Under the pieces are notes generated by a model. The model did not search any database, had not been told where the DNA came from, and saw only the letters and a program-made list of their open reading frames with translations. The position numbers and the translations under genes were made by a program. A stretch of 64,000 nucleotides of DNA from Anaeramoeba flamelloides (lineage: Eukaryota > Metamonada > Anaeramoebidae), in NCBI GenBank assembly GCA_027625915.1, contig JANTQA010000032.1, positions 15,950,001 to 16,014,000 of the forward strand, in the 5' to 3' direction. Position 1 is the stretch's first letter. The number at the start of each line of letters is the position of its first letter. Below, one piece after another: positions 1-10,299 of the stretch.

Positions 1-2672
1 ACAAATTAAACAATTTTCACTTTATAATTTTAAAATAATTTCAAATAATAGACCAAGTCGGAATGAAAACAATTTAGATTATTTCATCACAAATAATAAA
101 ATTTAAAAAAAAAATAAATCAATTTCTATTAAAAATACAATTAGTGACCATAACGCAATATTAAATCAATTTAATATTAATAAAAAATGGGAAATTAAAA
201 AAACATATTGTATAAAAGATTTATTTAATTTTCAAAAAAATTTCAATCTATTTTTTAAAAATAATAATTATAAAGTAACAGAATTCTATCTTCAAAAAGT
301 TTAAAAAACCATTTATAATGAAAGATAGAGTAGTTTTGAATATACCTAAAAATGAATTAAAATTATTTAGTTTGATTAACAGAGTTTATGATAATAAAGA
401 GTTGATAAAAGAAATTAAAGATAGAAATAATAATAAGTATCGAAAACTAATTGATCAAATTAATATGGAATTCGAAAGTAATTATAATTTTTGGAAAAAA
501 ACTTAGCCGGATAAGAGAATCTTCAAAAAAAAATGATTTTAAATAATAATAATTTGGAAAAATCCTATTTTAATTATGTCAAATCAATAAGTAAAAAAAC
601 CAAAAAAATATATAATAAATTTTATAAAAAATTATTATTTAGATAAAGAAAATTTATTTGATTTAGAAATTAAAGAAATATTCTCAGTTGCCAAAATCGA
701 AGAATTAATTAAATACAGTCAGTTTCACTTTTAAGGCACAAACTTTCAACGAAATTTAAGGCACAAAAAAAATCTCAAATTAAGGCACAAAATTCAAATT
801 CTAGTAAAATAGATTGTAAAAAAAAAAATTCCAAATTTTGTGCCTTAATTTGATATTTTTTTGTGCCTTAAATTTCGTTGAAAGTTTGTACCTTAAAAGT
901 GAAACTGACTGTATCAGAAAAATAAATCAGTTCAAGATTTTGACAAAATTAAACATTATAAATCAAGTAAAAATCAAAGTAACGAATTTTATTTAAATTA
1001 TGAAAATTTTCTAATTACAATTCAAAAAATATTTCTAAATTGGATACAAGATATTTCTCAAAAAAATATTAATTTTATCAAAAAAAGAAATATATTATTC
1101 ATTCATAAATCAGGAGATGATGGGGTCCCACTTAATTATAGACCCATTTCCATAAACAAAACACTCCCAAGATTTTTTCTTAAATTATTATATGCTGGTA
1201 TACAAGATTCTTGGGACATAGTATTAAAAAAACAATTTGTATTTAAGAAAAAATTAGATACACGGATTGCTGTTTTGAATTTATTATATAAATATAAAAA
1301 AATTATAGAAAAAACAAAGAAAAATGAAAATGTATATATAGTTACAATTGATATTCAAAAATGTTTTGACTCTATTCATCATTCATTGATTTATCACTCA
1401 ATTAAAAAATTTATCAAAAATGAAATTTTAAAAATGTTTCTACTTGCTTATTACTCAAAGGAATGAATAGGTGTTTACCAAGGAGATCCATTATCTCCTC
1501 TATTATTTGGTTTTATTTCTCATTTTCTTTTAGAAAAAATCAATTCACTAGCAATACACGTACAGATGTTTGCTGATGATTTGATATTAATAATGAAAGG
1601 ATCAATGATTGAAATAAATTATCAATTACAAAAAATATATAAAATAATAAAAGATTTTGGAATGAATCCAAATGATGATAAAACAAAAAAAAAACCCTAA
1701 TACTAAAAGAAATTTTATATCTTGGTATTTGGTTAGATAAAAAAACTCATCTAAAATTTAACTTTGATAAGGTCAATAATAATTTTGAAAAAATCCTACA
1801 TATTTTTAAAGAAAGGAATTTTTCTAATGGGTTAAAAATTCAATTCTTTAAAGCCGTTTTACATAGTCAACTATTATATGGGTTGGAGATATTTGACTTT
1901 ACAGAATCCGATTTCAAAAAAATTGATATTTGGATTAATAAGAAAATCACAGAATCGCTTTTAATAAACCCACATTCCCCAAGACTTATCTATAAAACTG
2001 AAGCAAAAATTGATTTGGCAAGAATCACAATTTACAAAAGAAAATTCAAATTAATTCAAAAATTAAAAATTTTGGGATTTGATAAATTAATAAATCTTCT
2101 CCCCTTCAGAGAAAAAGAAACAGAAAACATTAATTGGAAAACTCGAAATTTAAAAGAATTAGAATCTGAACTAGAAAATTTACAGAATTAATCAATTAAA
2201 AAATAGTCCAAGTTGGAAAGTACAAAATTATTTGAAAATAATTTTGATATAGGGAAATATTAACAAACAGCAAAAATATTTAAAATGGAAGGGTTCAACT
2301 TCTATTCTAAAGTTAAGAAATTATACAAATTATCTTAATAGATATTCTTATTTTATGAACAAAAATAAATCACAATTTTGTCAATTGTGTAAAACAAATA
2401 AAGATTTGGATATCATTGAAGATTTGGATCATTTTCTCTGGAACTGCCCAGCCTATGAAAATAATCGGAAAATCTGGATTTCTGAATTAGAAAAAAATAA
2501 TTTTTCACTTATTTTAAATAATAATAATATTTATAATATTATTAATAAACAAGATTCAATATCTTTATTAGCTTTAGTAGATAATAAGAGTATGTTTGAA
2601 TCTATTATACGATTTCTAAATTCAAGTTTAGGAATTCGGGCAAACAAGAGGAATTCTAAACTCCTCCCTTAA
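1..2672 (+). pseudogene. LINE-A endonuclease/reverse transcriptase, broken
   Basis: Recognisable pieces are NYRPISINK near 1133, a region matching the usual GFR motif at 1231-1290, the metal-binding region TIDIQKCFDSIHH at 1345-1383, GDPLSP near 1484, and FADD near 1569 in place of the usual YADD. The C-terminal knuckle reads CQLC...HFLWNC (2380-2450). Open stretches are 318-506, 1275-1466, 1883-2191 and 2355-2672. A TGA at about 1464 falls just before the GVYQGDPLSP motif, and several other stops or frame changes separate the pieces, so no full polyprotein can be made. LINE-B at 50070-52576 is a related but distinct subfamily. Confidence 0.85.
714..913. mobile_element. CAGTC palindromic MITE, copy 1
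   Basis: This is a nearly perfect inverted repeat of about 200 bp beginning CAGTCAGTTTCACTTTTAAG and ending in its reverse complement, flanked by TA on both sides. The arms carry three spaced copies of AAGGCACAAA and meet at an A-rich asymmetric centre. The TA target and short TIR point to an IS630/Tc1/mariner-type transposase. It is inserted in LINE-A and so is younger than it. Confidence 0.93.
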
Positions 2673-2697
2673 ATTACAATAAAAAAAAAAAAAAATT

Positions 2698-2880
2698 AGT
2701 TTCTTTTTATCTTGTTGTTTCATTTTTATAATTGTTCAATACCCGATAAATAAAAAAAAATCCAAAAATGAAAAAATGAATAATTAAAATGAAAATCACC
2801 AATAAGTAATTATCTTATTAATAATAAAATTCAATAGTATTGATAATTTGAAAGGTGTAACCTTTTGTTTGAAAAGGACT
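2698..2880 (+). repeat. Block Q, a 190-bp unit upstream of S1
   Basis: The segment from the end of the LINE poly(A) to the start of S1 is repeated at 40985-41180, again directly before an S1 block. Shared pieces include CTTATTAATAATAAAATTC here and a close variant there, and a GAAAGGTGTAACC motif. It has no coding capacity. I read it as the left flank of the composite repeat. Confidence 0.7.
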
Positions 2881-3468
2881 TTATAAAATAAACAAAATTT
2901 AAACAATTTAGAGGCAATATAAAACACTTGAAAGAATAGCAATACTATATTTTACATGCAATTTGAAAATAATTTTGATTTTTCACAAAATATGAAAATT
3001 CATTATTCTTTTTTATTGTTTTGTTTTCTATTTCCCTTTTTTTACCATTCCGATAACCTGTTTCAATAAATTTCGAAATTAATTTTTTTTTGATTTAAAG
3101 ATAGAGGATAAATTGTTGTTTTTATTGAATAGAAAAATCCCCATGCAATCAGTTGATGATATCTTATCATTTGATCGATCAACAATTTTGTTGAAGGAAT
3201 TTGAACAAATTTACCAATATAGTTTTTTGTTCAAACCCGTTCATTTCATCATTTCATCATTTCTTCATTTTAGACATAATACAATTTTTACTTTTTAGAA
3301 AATTTATAGTTTTTTCAAAAATTTCCTTTTTTTCTGGATTATCAACTCTAATCATGAAGTTTATTTTTTTGAGATCCTTTCTCAATTATTTGAAGTCAGT
3401 GGATTAAAATCTCAAAAAAAAAAAAAATTTCAATTTTAGGATCTTTTTCAAATTTGAGAGAGAGAATG
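2881..3468 (+). repeat. S1 block, copy without twin hairpin
   Basis: S1 is a block of about 560 bp starting with a variant of AATTTGGACACAGTTTAAAC, followed by TTGAAAGAATAGCAATACT, a T-rich middle, the palindrome TTGATCGATCAA (near 3172) and an end reading GAGAGAATGTA. This copy stops at a MITE inserted in the GAGAGAATGTA motif and does not reach the twin hairpin; a second S1 begins right after the MITE. The short reading frames here are compositional and differ between S1 copies. Confidence 0.75.
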
Positions 3469-3669
3469 TACATTCAGTTCCACTTTTAAGGCACAAACTT
3501 TCAACGAAATTTAAGGCACAAAAAAAATCTTAAATTAAGGCACAAAATTTAGATTCTAGTTAAATAAATTGTAAAAAAAAAAAATTACAAAATTTGTGCA
3601 TTAATTTGAGATTTTTTTGTGCCTTAAATTTCGTTGAAAGTTTGTACCTTAAAATTGGAACTGACTGTA
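3469..3669. mobile_element. CAGTC palindromic MITE, copy 2
   Basis: Same structure as the copy at 714-913, with TA at both ends. Both arms carry the C variant (TTCCAC on the left, GGAAC on the right), and the fourth base of the left end is changed. It sits at the 3' end of an S1 block. Confidence 0.9.
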
Positions 3670-3689
3670 TTTATATTTATATATATTAT

Positions 3690-4291
3690 ATGAACTAAAT
3701 ATAAAAAATTTGGAAACAGTTAAAACACTTGAAAGAATAGCAATACTGTATTTTACATACAATTTGTAAATAATTTTGGTTTTTGAAAAATATTATAATT
3801 CAATTAAGTCTTTATTGTTTTTTTTTTTCATTTTATTTTTTTACCTTTAAGTAATCTATTGGATTAGATCTCGAATTTTTTTTTTTTCGATTTAATGATA
3901 GAAGATTATTGATAAATTTTTTAAATAGAAAAATCACATACAATTAGTTGATTATTTCTTTATATTTGATCGATCAAAAATTGTTGTTGAAATTTTTACA
4001 AATTTTACCAATCAACTTTTTTTGTTCCAAACTGTTTATTTCATCATTTCATCATTTTGAACACTCCAATTTTTAATTTTGAGAAAATTTCTAGTTTTTT
4101 CAGGTATATTACTTTTTCTGAATTATAAAAACTAATCCTGAAGTTTATTTTTTGAGATCATTTCAAAATATTATTATAAGTAATTGGATTAATTCAAAAA
4201 AATATTCATTTTTAGGATCTTTTGTTTAACATTTGAGAGAGAATGTAAATTTTTATTCTTTGATTTTAATTGTAAACATATATAATAATCT
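3690..4291 (+). repeat. S1 block, complete to the twin hairpin
   Basis: Second S1 in tandem with the preceding one. It holds the GAAAGAATAGCAATACTG start, the TTGATCGATCAA palindrome near 3967 and the GAGAGAATGTAAATTTTTAT end, then runs through TATATAATAATCT into the twin hairpin. No gene was recognised. Confidence 0.75.
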
Positions 4292-4335
4292 CATTTCTAC
4301 TTTAGTAGAAATGAAAGGCCATCTTTAGATGGCCT
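4292..4335 (+). other. Twin-hairpin module, copy 1
   Basis: Two perfect stem-loops stand 2 nt apart. The first has stem CATTTCTAC, loop TTTA and stem GTAGAAATG; the second has AGGCCATC, loop TTTA and GATGGCCT. The 44-nt layout is kept in 12 copies in this window, all on the plus strand. It closes an S1 block and is followed at once by G-poor DNA. Function unknown; a DNA cruciform, an RNA 3'-end signal or a recombination site are all possible. Confidence 0.9.
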
Positions 4336-4688
4336 TCAAAACACCAAACAAATAAATACTACCAAACTAAAATTTTTAAATAAAAACTCATCAACTTCAC
4401 ACAATTCTCTAAATTCCTAATAACTTTTTAACAAAAATGAACTCAAATAATCATCATTAACAACATTATATTTTCAACATTTCCACAAAATTTAATTAAA
4501 AATCAACCCAATTTTCAAACAAATCAATTCAACTTTCTCTAAAATTTTCAACAATTTCAACAAAATACCAAACACATATTCAATCAAAACAACAATAAAC
4601 ATAAACATAAACAATTCAATTAAAAACTTAACTGAATAAACAATAAAATTTACAAAATTAAAACACCTTATTTTAAATACACACACAA
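4336..4688 (+). repeat. G-depleted tract after twin hairpin 1
   Basis: The plus strand is mainly A, C and T, with G nearly absent. Read on the minus strand it gives long hydrophobic reading frames rich in Phe, Leu, Ile and Val (for example 4492-4821), which I take as a by-product of composition. A foldback element inserted at 4689 interrupts it, and the composition resumes briefly after 5243. Confidence 0.85.
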
Positions 4689-5243
4689 AGTTTACAATCC
4701 CTGAAACTGCAAAAAAATTATCTTGTATTGGGTGTGTCAACTTATATTTTTGATTCTTAGCTGATCGATCCACAACTAATTTTGGATAGTATAGGTGGTT
4801 GAAAAATACTATTGTTGTCATTTTATTTTTAATATTTCCGAAATCAAGATTGATGAGTCTAAGATTAATTGATTGGAAGGTATTTAATTAGCAATTGTTA
4901 ATTTTTAGGTTGTACATTGAAATTATCATTTTCCTTTTACAGAATTAGGAGTAAATAAAAAAAATTTTTTTTACAAGCATCAAATAATACAAAGCGTAAA
5001 TAAAAATTTCAACACAGAAAACAAAAAAATCAATTACTAATTAAATATCTTCCAATTAATTAATCTTAGACTCATCAATTCGGATTTCGGAAAAATTAAA
5101 AATAAAATGACAAAAATAGCATTTTTCAACCACCTATACTATCCAAAATTAGTTGTGGATCGATCAGCTAAGAATCAAAAATAACAAGTTGACACACCCA
5201 ATACAAGATAATCTTTTTTCCAGTTTCAGGGATTGTAAACCTT
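4689..5243. mobile_element. Foldback element with ~200-bp inverted arms
   Basis: The left arm begins AAGTTTACAATCCCTGAAAC and its reverse complement closes the element at 5243. The arms pair over about 200 bp, including TATTGGGTGTGTCAACTT and a GATCGATC core, around a spacer of about 120 bp. No transposase is inside. Target duplication is not clear. It is a non-autonomous inverted-repeat element that landed in a G-poor tract. Confidence 0.8.
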
Positions 5244-5692
5244 AAAAACACTTTTTTAAAAAAACCACAATAAAAATTGAAAAAAAAAATATTTATTGAA
5301 GTCGACACGGGTTATTTAACATACTGTAAAACGCATTACTCATTTGTCAAATCACAGAAATCACAGAAATCACAGAAACTATTTGAGCCATGGAGCACTA
5401 ATGTGATTACGTCCAATAACAACATACTTTGATCCTAGGATTCTCTTTGGTAGACGCTAATCCCAAAAATTCGAAAAATATCTCCTTTGAAGAAAATTCA
5501 ACCCAAAATTAAAAATGATTATATGTGTATAAATTGTATTTTTGAAATTTTTCATGAAATGTTTACACTTGTGTAACGGCGGTTTCCTAGATTTTCTAAA
5601 ATTAAATTGAATTTTAGAAAAACTAACAACATCTAAGCTGTATTTTATACTTTGTCAACAATAATAATACAAATTGGTTTTATTTTTTATTT
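5244..5692. other. 3' flank of the NTPase gene with short AAATCACAG repeats
   Basis: No gene was seen. 5354-5386 holds a few copies of the AAATCACAG minisatellite unit that also occurs in S2 and upstream of the coiled-coil frame. On the minus strand just past the stop at 5693 there are A-rich AATAAA-like motifs that could serve as polyadenylation signals. Confidence 0.5.
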
Positions 5693-8600
5693 TTAATAGT
5701 GAAAAATTGAAAAATACTTCAAAAGATATTCAAGTCCAGAGTTTGATTTTTCAAATCTAATTTCATTTTTGTATAATAATTCTAAAAAATTTAGAAAAGT
5801 TTCAATCGTAACATTATTTGTTTGCTCAATAATTATTGATTTTTCAGAAAAGACATTTGAATAATTTGAAGATCTAATTTGTAATAATAGTTTAGGTATT
5901 TGAATTTTCTTATTATTGTAATTGATTTCAATAAGTTTAAAGAAATTTTTGTAATCATTATACTTTAATTTATATATATCCTCATCAACTTTTGGATGAT
6001 CATCAAATTTTTTCCCAGTTTGAATTGAAAATTTTTTCAGTATTTTTTTAATGATTTTGATATTTCCTGTCGGAGAATAATTATAAATCCATTTTTTAAA
6101 TTTTTCTAAATCATCATAGCTAAAAGTTTTTAAGAGATCACAAACTTTTTCTTGATTTTTAAATAAGCTTTTATTCTCGTTATTTATTAATCTTAAGATT
6201 AACAATTCCCAATTACAGAAAAAAAATGTTTTTTTTTTTTCATTTATCTGATTTATTTGTAATGATTCTTTATGTAATTTTTGTTTTACTTTTACTTTAT
6301 CTTTTGTATTACTTTGATCATTCAATTCTTTTTGATTATTATTATTATTATTATTATTATTATTGTTATTTAATAAAAATTTAAAAGTATTAAAATGCTG
6401 ATTATTTTTGTATAAAGATCTTATTTTCTCTTTTATTGTAGGTATAGTTTGACCAATTTCTAATTCCATTTCTTGTTGGATTTCAATATATTGTAATTCT
6501 TTACTTAAAATTGATTTTGTTCCAAATCCAGCCAATTTACTCTTTTTATTTATTTCCAAATTATGACAAATAATATTAAAACAAAGATTTGCTTCCTTTT
6601 CTTTTCCCTTTTCTTTTCCCTTTTCCTTTTCCTTTTCCTTTTCCTTTCCCTTTTGCTTTTCCTTTTCATTTCTCTTACCCCTTCCCCTTTCGATTTCTTT
6701 CTCTTTTTCTATTTCTATTTCAATTTCAATTTCTATGTCGTTCTCTTTATCATTCTCATTCCCATTATCTATTTGTTTCATTAATGGCTTTGTACAAAAA
6801 AAATTATTAATATTATTAAAATCAAAATTAAAAATAATTTGATTATCTTTAATTTCATATCCATTTTCAGGTCCATTTGGTGAGGGTCCTGGCAATAAAA
6901 TTGAAATCCTTAATACTTTTGGTTTTGAATCCTTGCAAATTGTAGATAATAAATTTCGAAATTGATTTCTTATCTTTCTATTTGTAGGTCTACAAATATT
7001 TACTTTTTTATTTATTTGATTATTATTATTCTTCTGATGATGATTATTATTAATATTTACAGAATTGTTGTTAATTTTACCTTTTTGAAATTGAATTTTT
7101 AAGAATTGATGTAAAAAATTTGTAGTTTCAATATTATCAAATGCTTCTTCAGAAGATATTTTATTATCTTTTTTATGATATTTTGCACCAATTAATATAA
7201 AGCAATTATCTCCTAAGGGTAGTATTCCATCACAACGCATACTATGACTCGGGAAAATATAGATTTGATTTTTCCCATTAAAAATGGAGTTATGATGTTT
7301 AAATGTAGAATTGATTAACATATTTAAATCTTGTTGTGCTCCAGATTGATTACTTTCATTAGAATAATTTTGATTGCGATTTTGATTTTTTGAAAAATAT
7401 TGAATATTTATTGTTCTTTCGAGAATCCATTTTGGTAGTTTTTTTTGATCTTTTTCCTTTACTTGATCAAAAAAGGGCAATTCTGAAATCTTCAATCCAT
7501 TAAATTTCATTAATTGATAAAATATTAACCATTCAAATGCTGTGCCATAATTTTCTTGTTCCATTTCCCACATTTGAATTATTTTATCTTTTAGAATATC
7601 TAATGTTGTATAATGTTTCTTTAAAACATATAAAGCTAAATAATCTGAAGGTATATAATGAAATTCATTCCTTTTAGCTTGCTTTAAATAAAAAAATCCT
7701 TGATCCAAGATTTTTAACCAATGATTCTCATTGTTTCCTGATGTTTCTCCAATTAAATTGGGTTTGAAAGATGTTTTATTTTGAAGAATATATTCATAAA
7801 ATAGATCTTTAAGTATTTTCCCCAAAGGTTTTAAGTCCTCATCTTTTTCAATTCTTTTTAATTTATTACCTAGATCATTTTCGGCAATTTTATAAATTTT
7901 TTCATCTAAAATTTTGATTAAAACTTCATTTTTATCAAATACAAGTTTATTATTATTATTATTGTTGTTGTTGTTGTTGTTATTGTTGTTGTTGTCCTCG
8001 TCAAAATTATTCTCAAGATATTTCCATAATTCGGAAATAAATCTACAAACCCATCTTGGTCTTCCCGAGAGTTCAGTTTTTAATCGATTCAAAACTTTTT
8101 GATCAACTTGTTCAAGATTTAAATAATATTTTAAAAAATTTTTTATTTCAATTTCTTGAAAGGGAAGAAAATTTGTTATATATTTCATATCTGTTCGCTT
8201 TTCAAAATCATCTTTGCCAATAGCAGACATTAATTGTGAACAGTCAGCTAATGATAATGCTGTTCCTGAAACTATCAATTTGAATACGAATCTTAAAGAA
8301 ATTTCATTAAAGGTAAAAAATATAGGTTTAATTAATCCTCTTTTTTCCAATTTCCGTTTTGACAAAATGAAAAGGGAATCTTTTGTAAGAGTATTGGCCT
8401 CATCAAGAGCAAGGCATAATGTCTTAAACTTGCTTTTTTCTAATAAAGTGTCCAGTTTCGTTTTCAAAAAGTTACAAATATCCAATGTTAAGGTAAAGAA
8501 GTTTATTAGTTCAAATTTTTTAATTAATTCAAGATATATTTTATCTATTTTTGAAGAGCCAGAGTCAAGTTGTAAATTGATGAATTGTTTAGGACTCAAT

Positions 8601-9307
8601 TGTGGATTCTTTTCTAATAGCCATATTAGATAAATTATACGAGCAAGGATCATTAGTTCTGTATAATAATTGATCACCTTCCGCATGAAAAAGTCTTGTT
8701 TAACTTTATGTTTTTCTAATGTTCCTTCAACTTTGAAAGCATTTTCTAATTGTGCTGTAAACTTGCTGTTATTTTTTATTAAGCTTTGTAATTCTGAATC
8801 AAGCCTTCTTACATTGCTAACTTTCGTATTCCAATCACTTATATTGGTACATAATGTTTGAAACGAAAGATCTTGGTGAGGGCTTCCACTTTTACTTCTT
8901 TCGAGAGAACACGCAGTAAAAAATAGAACAAAATTGCTTTTTGATAATTGGTAAATACTGCTTGTTTTCCCGCAGCCAGATACACCAAGTATAAATATAG
9001 GAATACGTTCAAAGTAAACTTCCTTTTTCAAGTCAGGCCTTGTTTTTTCAATTTGAAAATCGCCAAAAAGAAAATTAACATTTTCAGTTTGATGAATGTC
9101 AAAGGGTAATTCGTTTTGGTAAAATGATTTTAAGATTTTTTTTTGTTTCTTTTGTTGTTCATACCGTTCAATTTTTAAAAATTGTGGGTTTTGATCCAGA
9201 ATTTTCTTCTTGATTTCTTCTAAAATTGTAATAATTTGAGATTTGTTATTGTCTGCTAAAGACATTCCACATAGAACATAATTAAAATAAAATCCAAAAT
9301 TATTCAA
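5693..9307 (-). CDS. Crinkler-type P-loop NTPase with C-terminal BTB-like domain
   Basis: This 1204-residue frame has a Walker A motif GVSGCGKTSS at residues 108-117, a Walker B motif CLALDEA at 298-304, a sensor-like LIVSGTA near 344 and GRPRW at 415-419. That pattern is typical of the NTPase module of Crinkler/CR proteins. Asn runs lie at about 438-454 and 978-990, and a Lys/Glu low-complexity region at about 845-905. Residues 690-760 (CDGILPL...) resemble the restriction-endonuclease-like region that often follows this NTPase, but I cannot confirm a full catalytic set. The last 90 residues (about 1105-1195; KIQIPKLLLQIRSSNYSNVF) look like a BTB/POZ domain. In the family the NTPase powers a nuclease, and some members are secreted effectors; no signal peptide is seen here. 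The first 18 residues are probably intron-derived. Confidence 0.85.
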   Translation of the reverse strand: MNNFGFYFNYVLCGMSLADNNKSQIITILEEIKKKILDQNPQFLKIERYEQQKKQKKILKSFYQNELPFDIHQTENVNFLFGDFQIEKTRPDLKKEVYFERIPIFILGVSGCGKTSSIYQLSKSNFVLFFTACSLERSKSGSPHQDLSFQTLCTNISDWNTKVSNVRRLDSELQSLIKNNSKFTAQLENAFKVEGTLEKHKVKQDFFMRKVINYYTELMILARIIYLIWLLEKNPQLSPKQFINLQLDSGSSKIDKIYLELIKKFELINFFTLTLDICNFLKTKLDTLLEKSKFKTLCLALDEANTLTKDSLFILSKRKLEKRGLIKPIFFTFNEISLRFVFKLIVSGTALSLADCSQLMSAIGKDDFEKRTDMKYITNFLPFQEIEIKNFLKYYLNLEQVDQKVLNRLKTELSGRPRWVCRFISELWKYLENNFDEDNNNNNNNNNNNNNNNKLVFDKNEVLIKILDEKIYKIAENDLGNKLKRIEKDEDLKPLGKILKDLFYEYILQNKTSFKPNLIGETSGNNENHWLKILDQGFFYLKQAKRNEFHYIPSDYLALYVLKKHYTTLDILKDKIIQMWEMEQENYGTAFEWLIFYQLMKFNGLKISELPFFDQVKEKDQKKLPKWILERTINIQYFSKNQNRNQNYSNESNQSGAQQDLNMLINSTFKHHNSIFNGKNQIYIFPSHSMRCDGILPLGDNCFILIGAKYHKKDNKISSEEAFDNIETTNFLHQFLKIQFQKGKINNNSVNINNNHHQKNNNNQINKKVNICRPTNRKIRNQFRNLLSTICKDSKPKVLRISILLPGPSPNGPENGYEIKDNQIIFNFDFNNINNFFCTKPLMKQIDNGNENDKENDIEIEIEIEIEKEKEIERGRGKRNEKEKQKGKEKEKEKEKGKEKGKEKEANLCFNIICHNLEINKKSKLAGFGTKSILSKELQYIEIQQEMELEIGQTIPTIKEKIRSLYKNNQHFNTFKFLLNNNNNNNNNNNNQKELNDQSNTKDKVKVKQKLHKESLQINQINEKKKTFFFCNWELLILRLINNENKSLFKNQEKVCDLLKTFSYDDLEKFKKWIYNYSPTGNIKIIKKILKKFSIQTGKKFDDHPKVDEDIYKLKYNDYKNFFKLIEINYNNKKIQIPKLLLQIRSSNYSNVFSEKSIIIEQTNNVTIETFLNFLELLYKNEIRFEKSNSGLEYLLKYFSIFHY

Positions 9308-9458
9308 TTTTCCAAATATTTATTAGGGATTGAAAATAATTTTAAGATTGAAAAAATTGGAAAAAAAAATTTTAAAATAATTCAGCAAAATTAGAATCAA
9401 ATAATTGAAATTTTGAAAGAAATGGTTAAAATATAATAAAAATAGAAAAATAAATTAC
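9256..9458 (-). other. Candidate intron joining the coiled-coil and NTPase frames
   Basis: On the minus strand the coiled-coil frame reaches GTAATTTATT at 9458 and the NTPase frame carries TCTTTAG ending at 9256. Removing these 203 nt leaves the frame open: the T before the donor and the CA after the acceptor form one Ser codon. The segment is T-rich, unlike the purine-rich flanks, and contains stops in the upstream frame. This is a prediction from sequence only. Confidence 0.55.
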
Positions 9459-10254
9459 ATTTTTTCTGAAAGTCCATTTGGTTCATTTGACTTGTTAATA
9501 ATCTAATGTGTTTTTGATCGTCATTGTTTTTTGCTTTTCCTTTCTTATTAATTGGATTGTTTTGTTTATTTTGCAATATGAGAGTATAGTGATCAATTCG
9601 TTGGTTTTGTTCTTTGATCTCTTGTTTTTGCTTGCCTATTTTTTTGTCTTGCTTGTCTATAAGTTCATTTTGTTCTTTAATTAGTTGGTTTTGCTTGTCA
9701 ATTTGTTTGTTTTGCTTGTCAATTTGTTTGTTTTGCTTGTCAATTTGTTTGTTTTGCTTGTCAATTAGTTCATTTTGTTCTTTAATTAGTTGGTTTTGCT
9801 CTTCGATTTGAAGGTTTTGTTCTTGAATTGAATTTAATAGAAAGATTTTTAATAGAATACTTTCTTTTTCTTTTTCTTTTTCAGTTAGATTTGAATTTTT
9901 ATTGTCTTTTAATTGTTCTTCTAATTTCTCAACTGTATTTAGAATTTTAATTTTCAGACTGCATTGTTTATTATGTTCTTTCAGTTCTTTTTGTAGTTCT
10001 TTAAGTTCTTTTTGTAGTTCTTTAAGTTCCTTTTGTAGTTCATTTCGTTCCTCTTCAAGCTTGGTTCTTTTTTCGATCATTTCGTCACGTTCCTTTTCTA
10101 GCTTGGTTCTTCTTGACTCCATTTGTTTGCGAACTTGGTTCATTTCATCTAGTTCTTCTTCAAGCTTGGTTCTTTTTTCCTTCATTTTTTCAAGTTCCTC
10201 TTCAAGCTTGGTTCTTCTTTCCTCCATGTGATTGTTCTCTTTGTTTGGATTCAT
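9397..10254 (-). CDS. Coiled-coil protein; probable first exon of the NTPase gene
   Basis: The 285-residue frame is almost entirely heptad coiled coil. It opens MNPNKENNHMEERRTKLEEE with three to four repeats of a KRTKLEEE unit, then QKELKEL repeats, then a long run of the seven-residue unit IDKQNKQ (about residues 150-215). The final 20 residues turn abruptly hydrophobic and Phe/Tyr-rich, unlike the rest, which suggests read-through into an intron. It lies 89 bp upstream of the NTPase frame on the same strand. Spliced through the proposed intron it would add an N-terminal oligomerisation stalk to the NTPase-BTB protein. Alone it could be a separate coiled-coil protein. Confidence 0.75.
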   Translation of the reverse strand: MNPNKENNHMEERRTKLEEELEKMKEKRTKLEEELDEMNQVRKQMESRRTKLEKERDEMIEKRTKLEEERNELQKELKELQKELKELQKELKEHNKQCSLKIKILNTVEKLEEQLKDNKNSNLTEKEKEKESILLKIFLLNSIQEQNLQIEEQNQLIKEQNELIDKQNKQIDKQNKQIDKQNKQIDKQNQLIKEQNELIDKQDKKIGKQKQEIKEQNQRIDHYTLILQNKQNNPINKKGKAKNNDDQKHIRLLTSQMNQMDFQKKCNLFFYFYYILTISFKISII

Positions 10255-10299
10255 TGACGATTTGTTTTAAAATTTTAAATATAAAAAAATGAAAATCTG

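Larger units (their letters stand above)
1..2697 (+). mobile_element. LINE-A, APE-type non-LTR retrotransposon, 5' end outside window
   Basis: A non-LTR retrotransposon lies on the plus strand and runs off the left edge. In order it shows the end of an apurinic-type endonuclease (LDYFIT near 75 and SDHNAI near 145), a linker, a reverse transcriptase, and a C-terminal Cys/His knuckle (2370-2460). It ends in a poly(A) run at about 2682-2697. An endonuclease upstream of the RT separates it from R2/CRE-type LINEs. A CAGTC palindromic MITE interrupts it at 714-913. The host sequence after the tail (block Q) is found without the LINE at 40985-41180, which dates the LINE as an insertion into a pre-existing repeat. 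Confidence 0.9.

Noticed and set aside
3113-3407. Plus-strand frames in S1 (also 12302-12712, 52807-53010)
   Set aside because: S1 is a non-coding TIR repeat; the frames are not preserved between S1 copies.
4292-4335. Twin hairpin as a rho-independent-type terminator or a CRISPR repeat
   Set aside because: The sequence is eukaryotic, there is no T-tract rule after the stems, spacing between copies is irregular (1 to 11 kb), and no cas genes are present.
4292-4335. Twin hairpin as the 3' end of a Helitron
   Set aside because: A single hairpin near a CTRR end with a TC start and insertion between A and T is expected; here there are two hairpins, no CTRR end and no RepHel gene.
6563-6810. Phe/Pro/Leu-rich plus-strand frames opposite the NTPase gene (also 7914-8102, 8214-8633, 9614-10231)
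   Set aside because: They are antisense shadows of the low-complexity and coding parts of the minus-strand gene.
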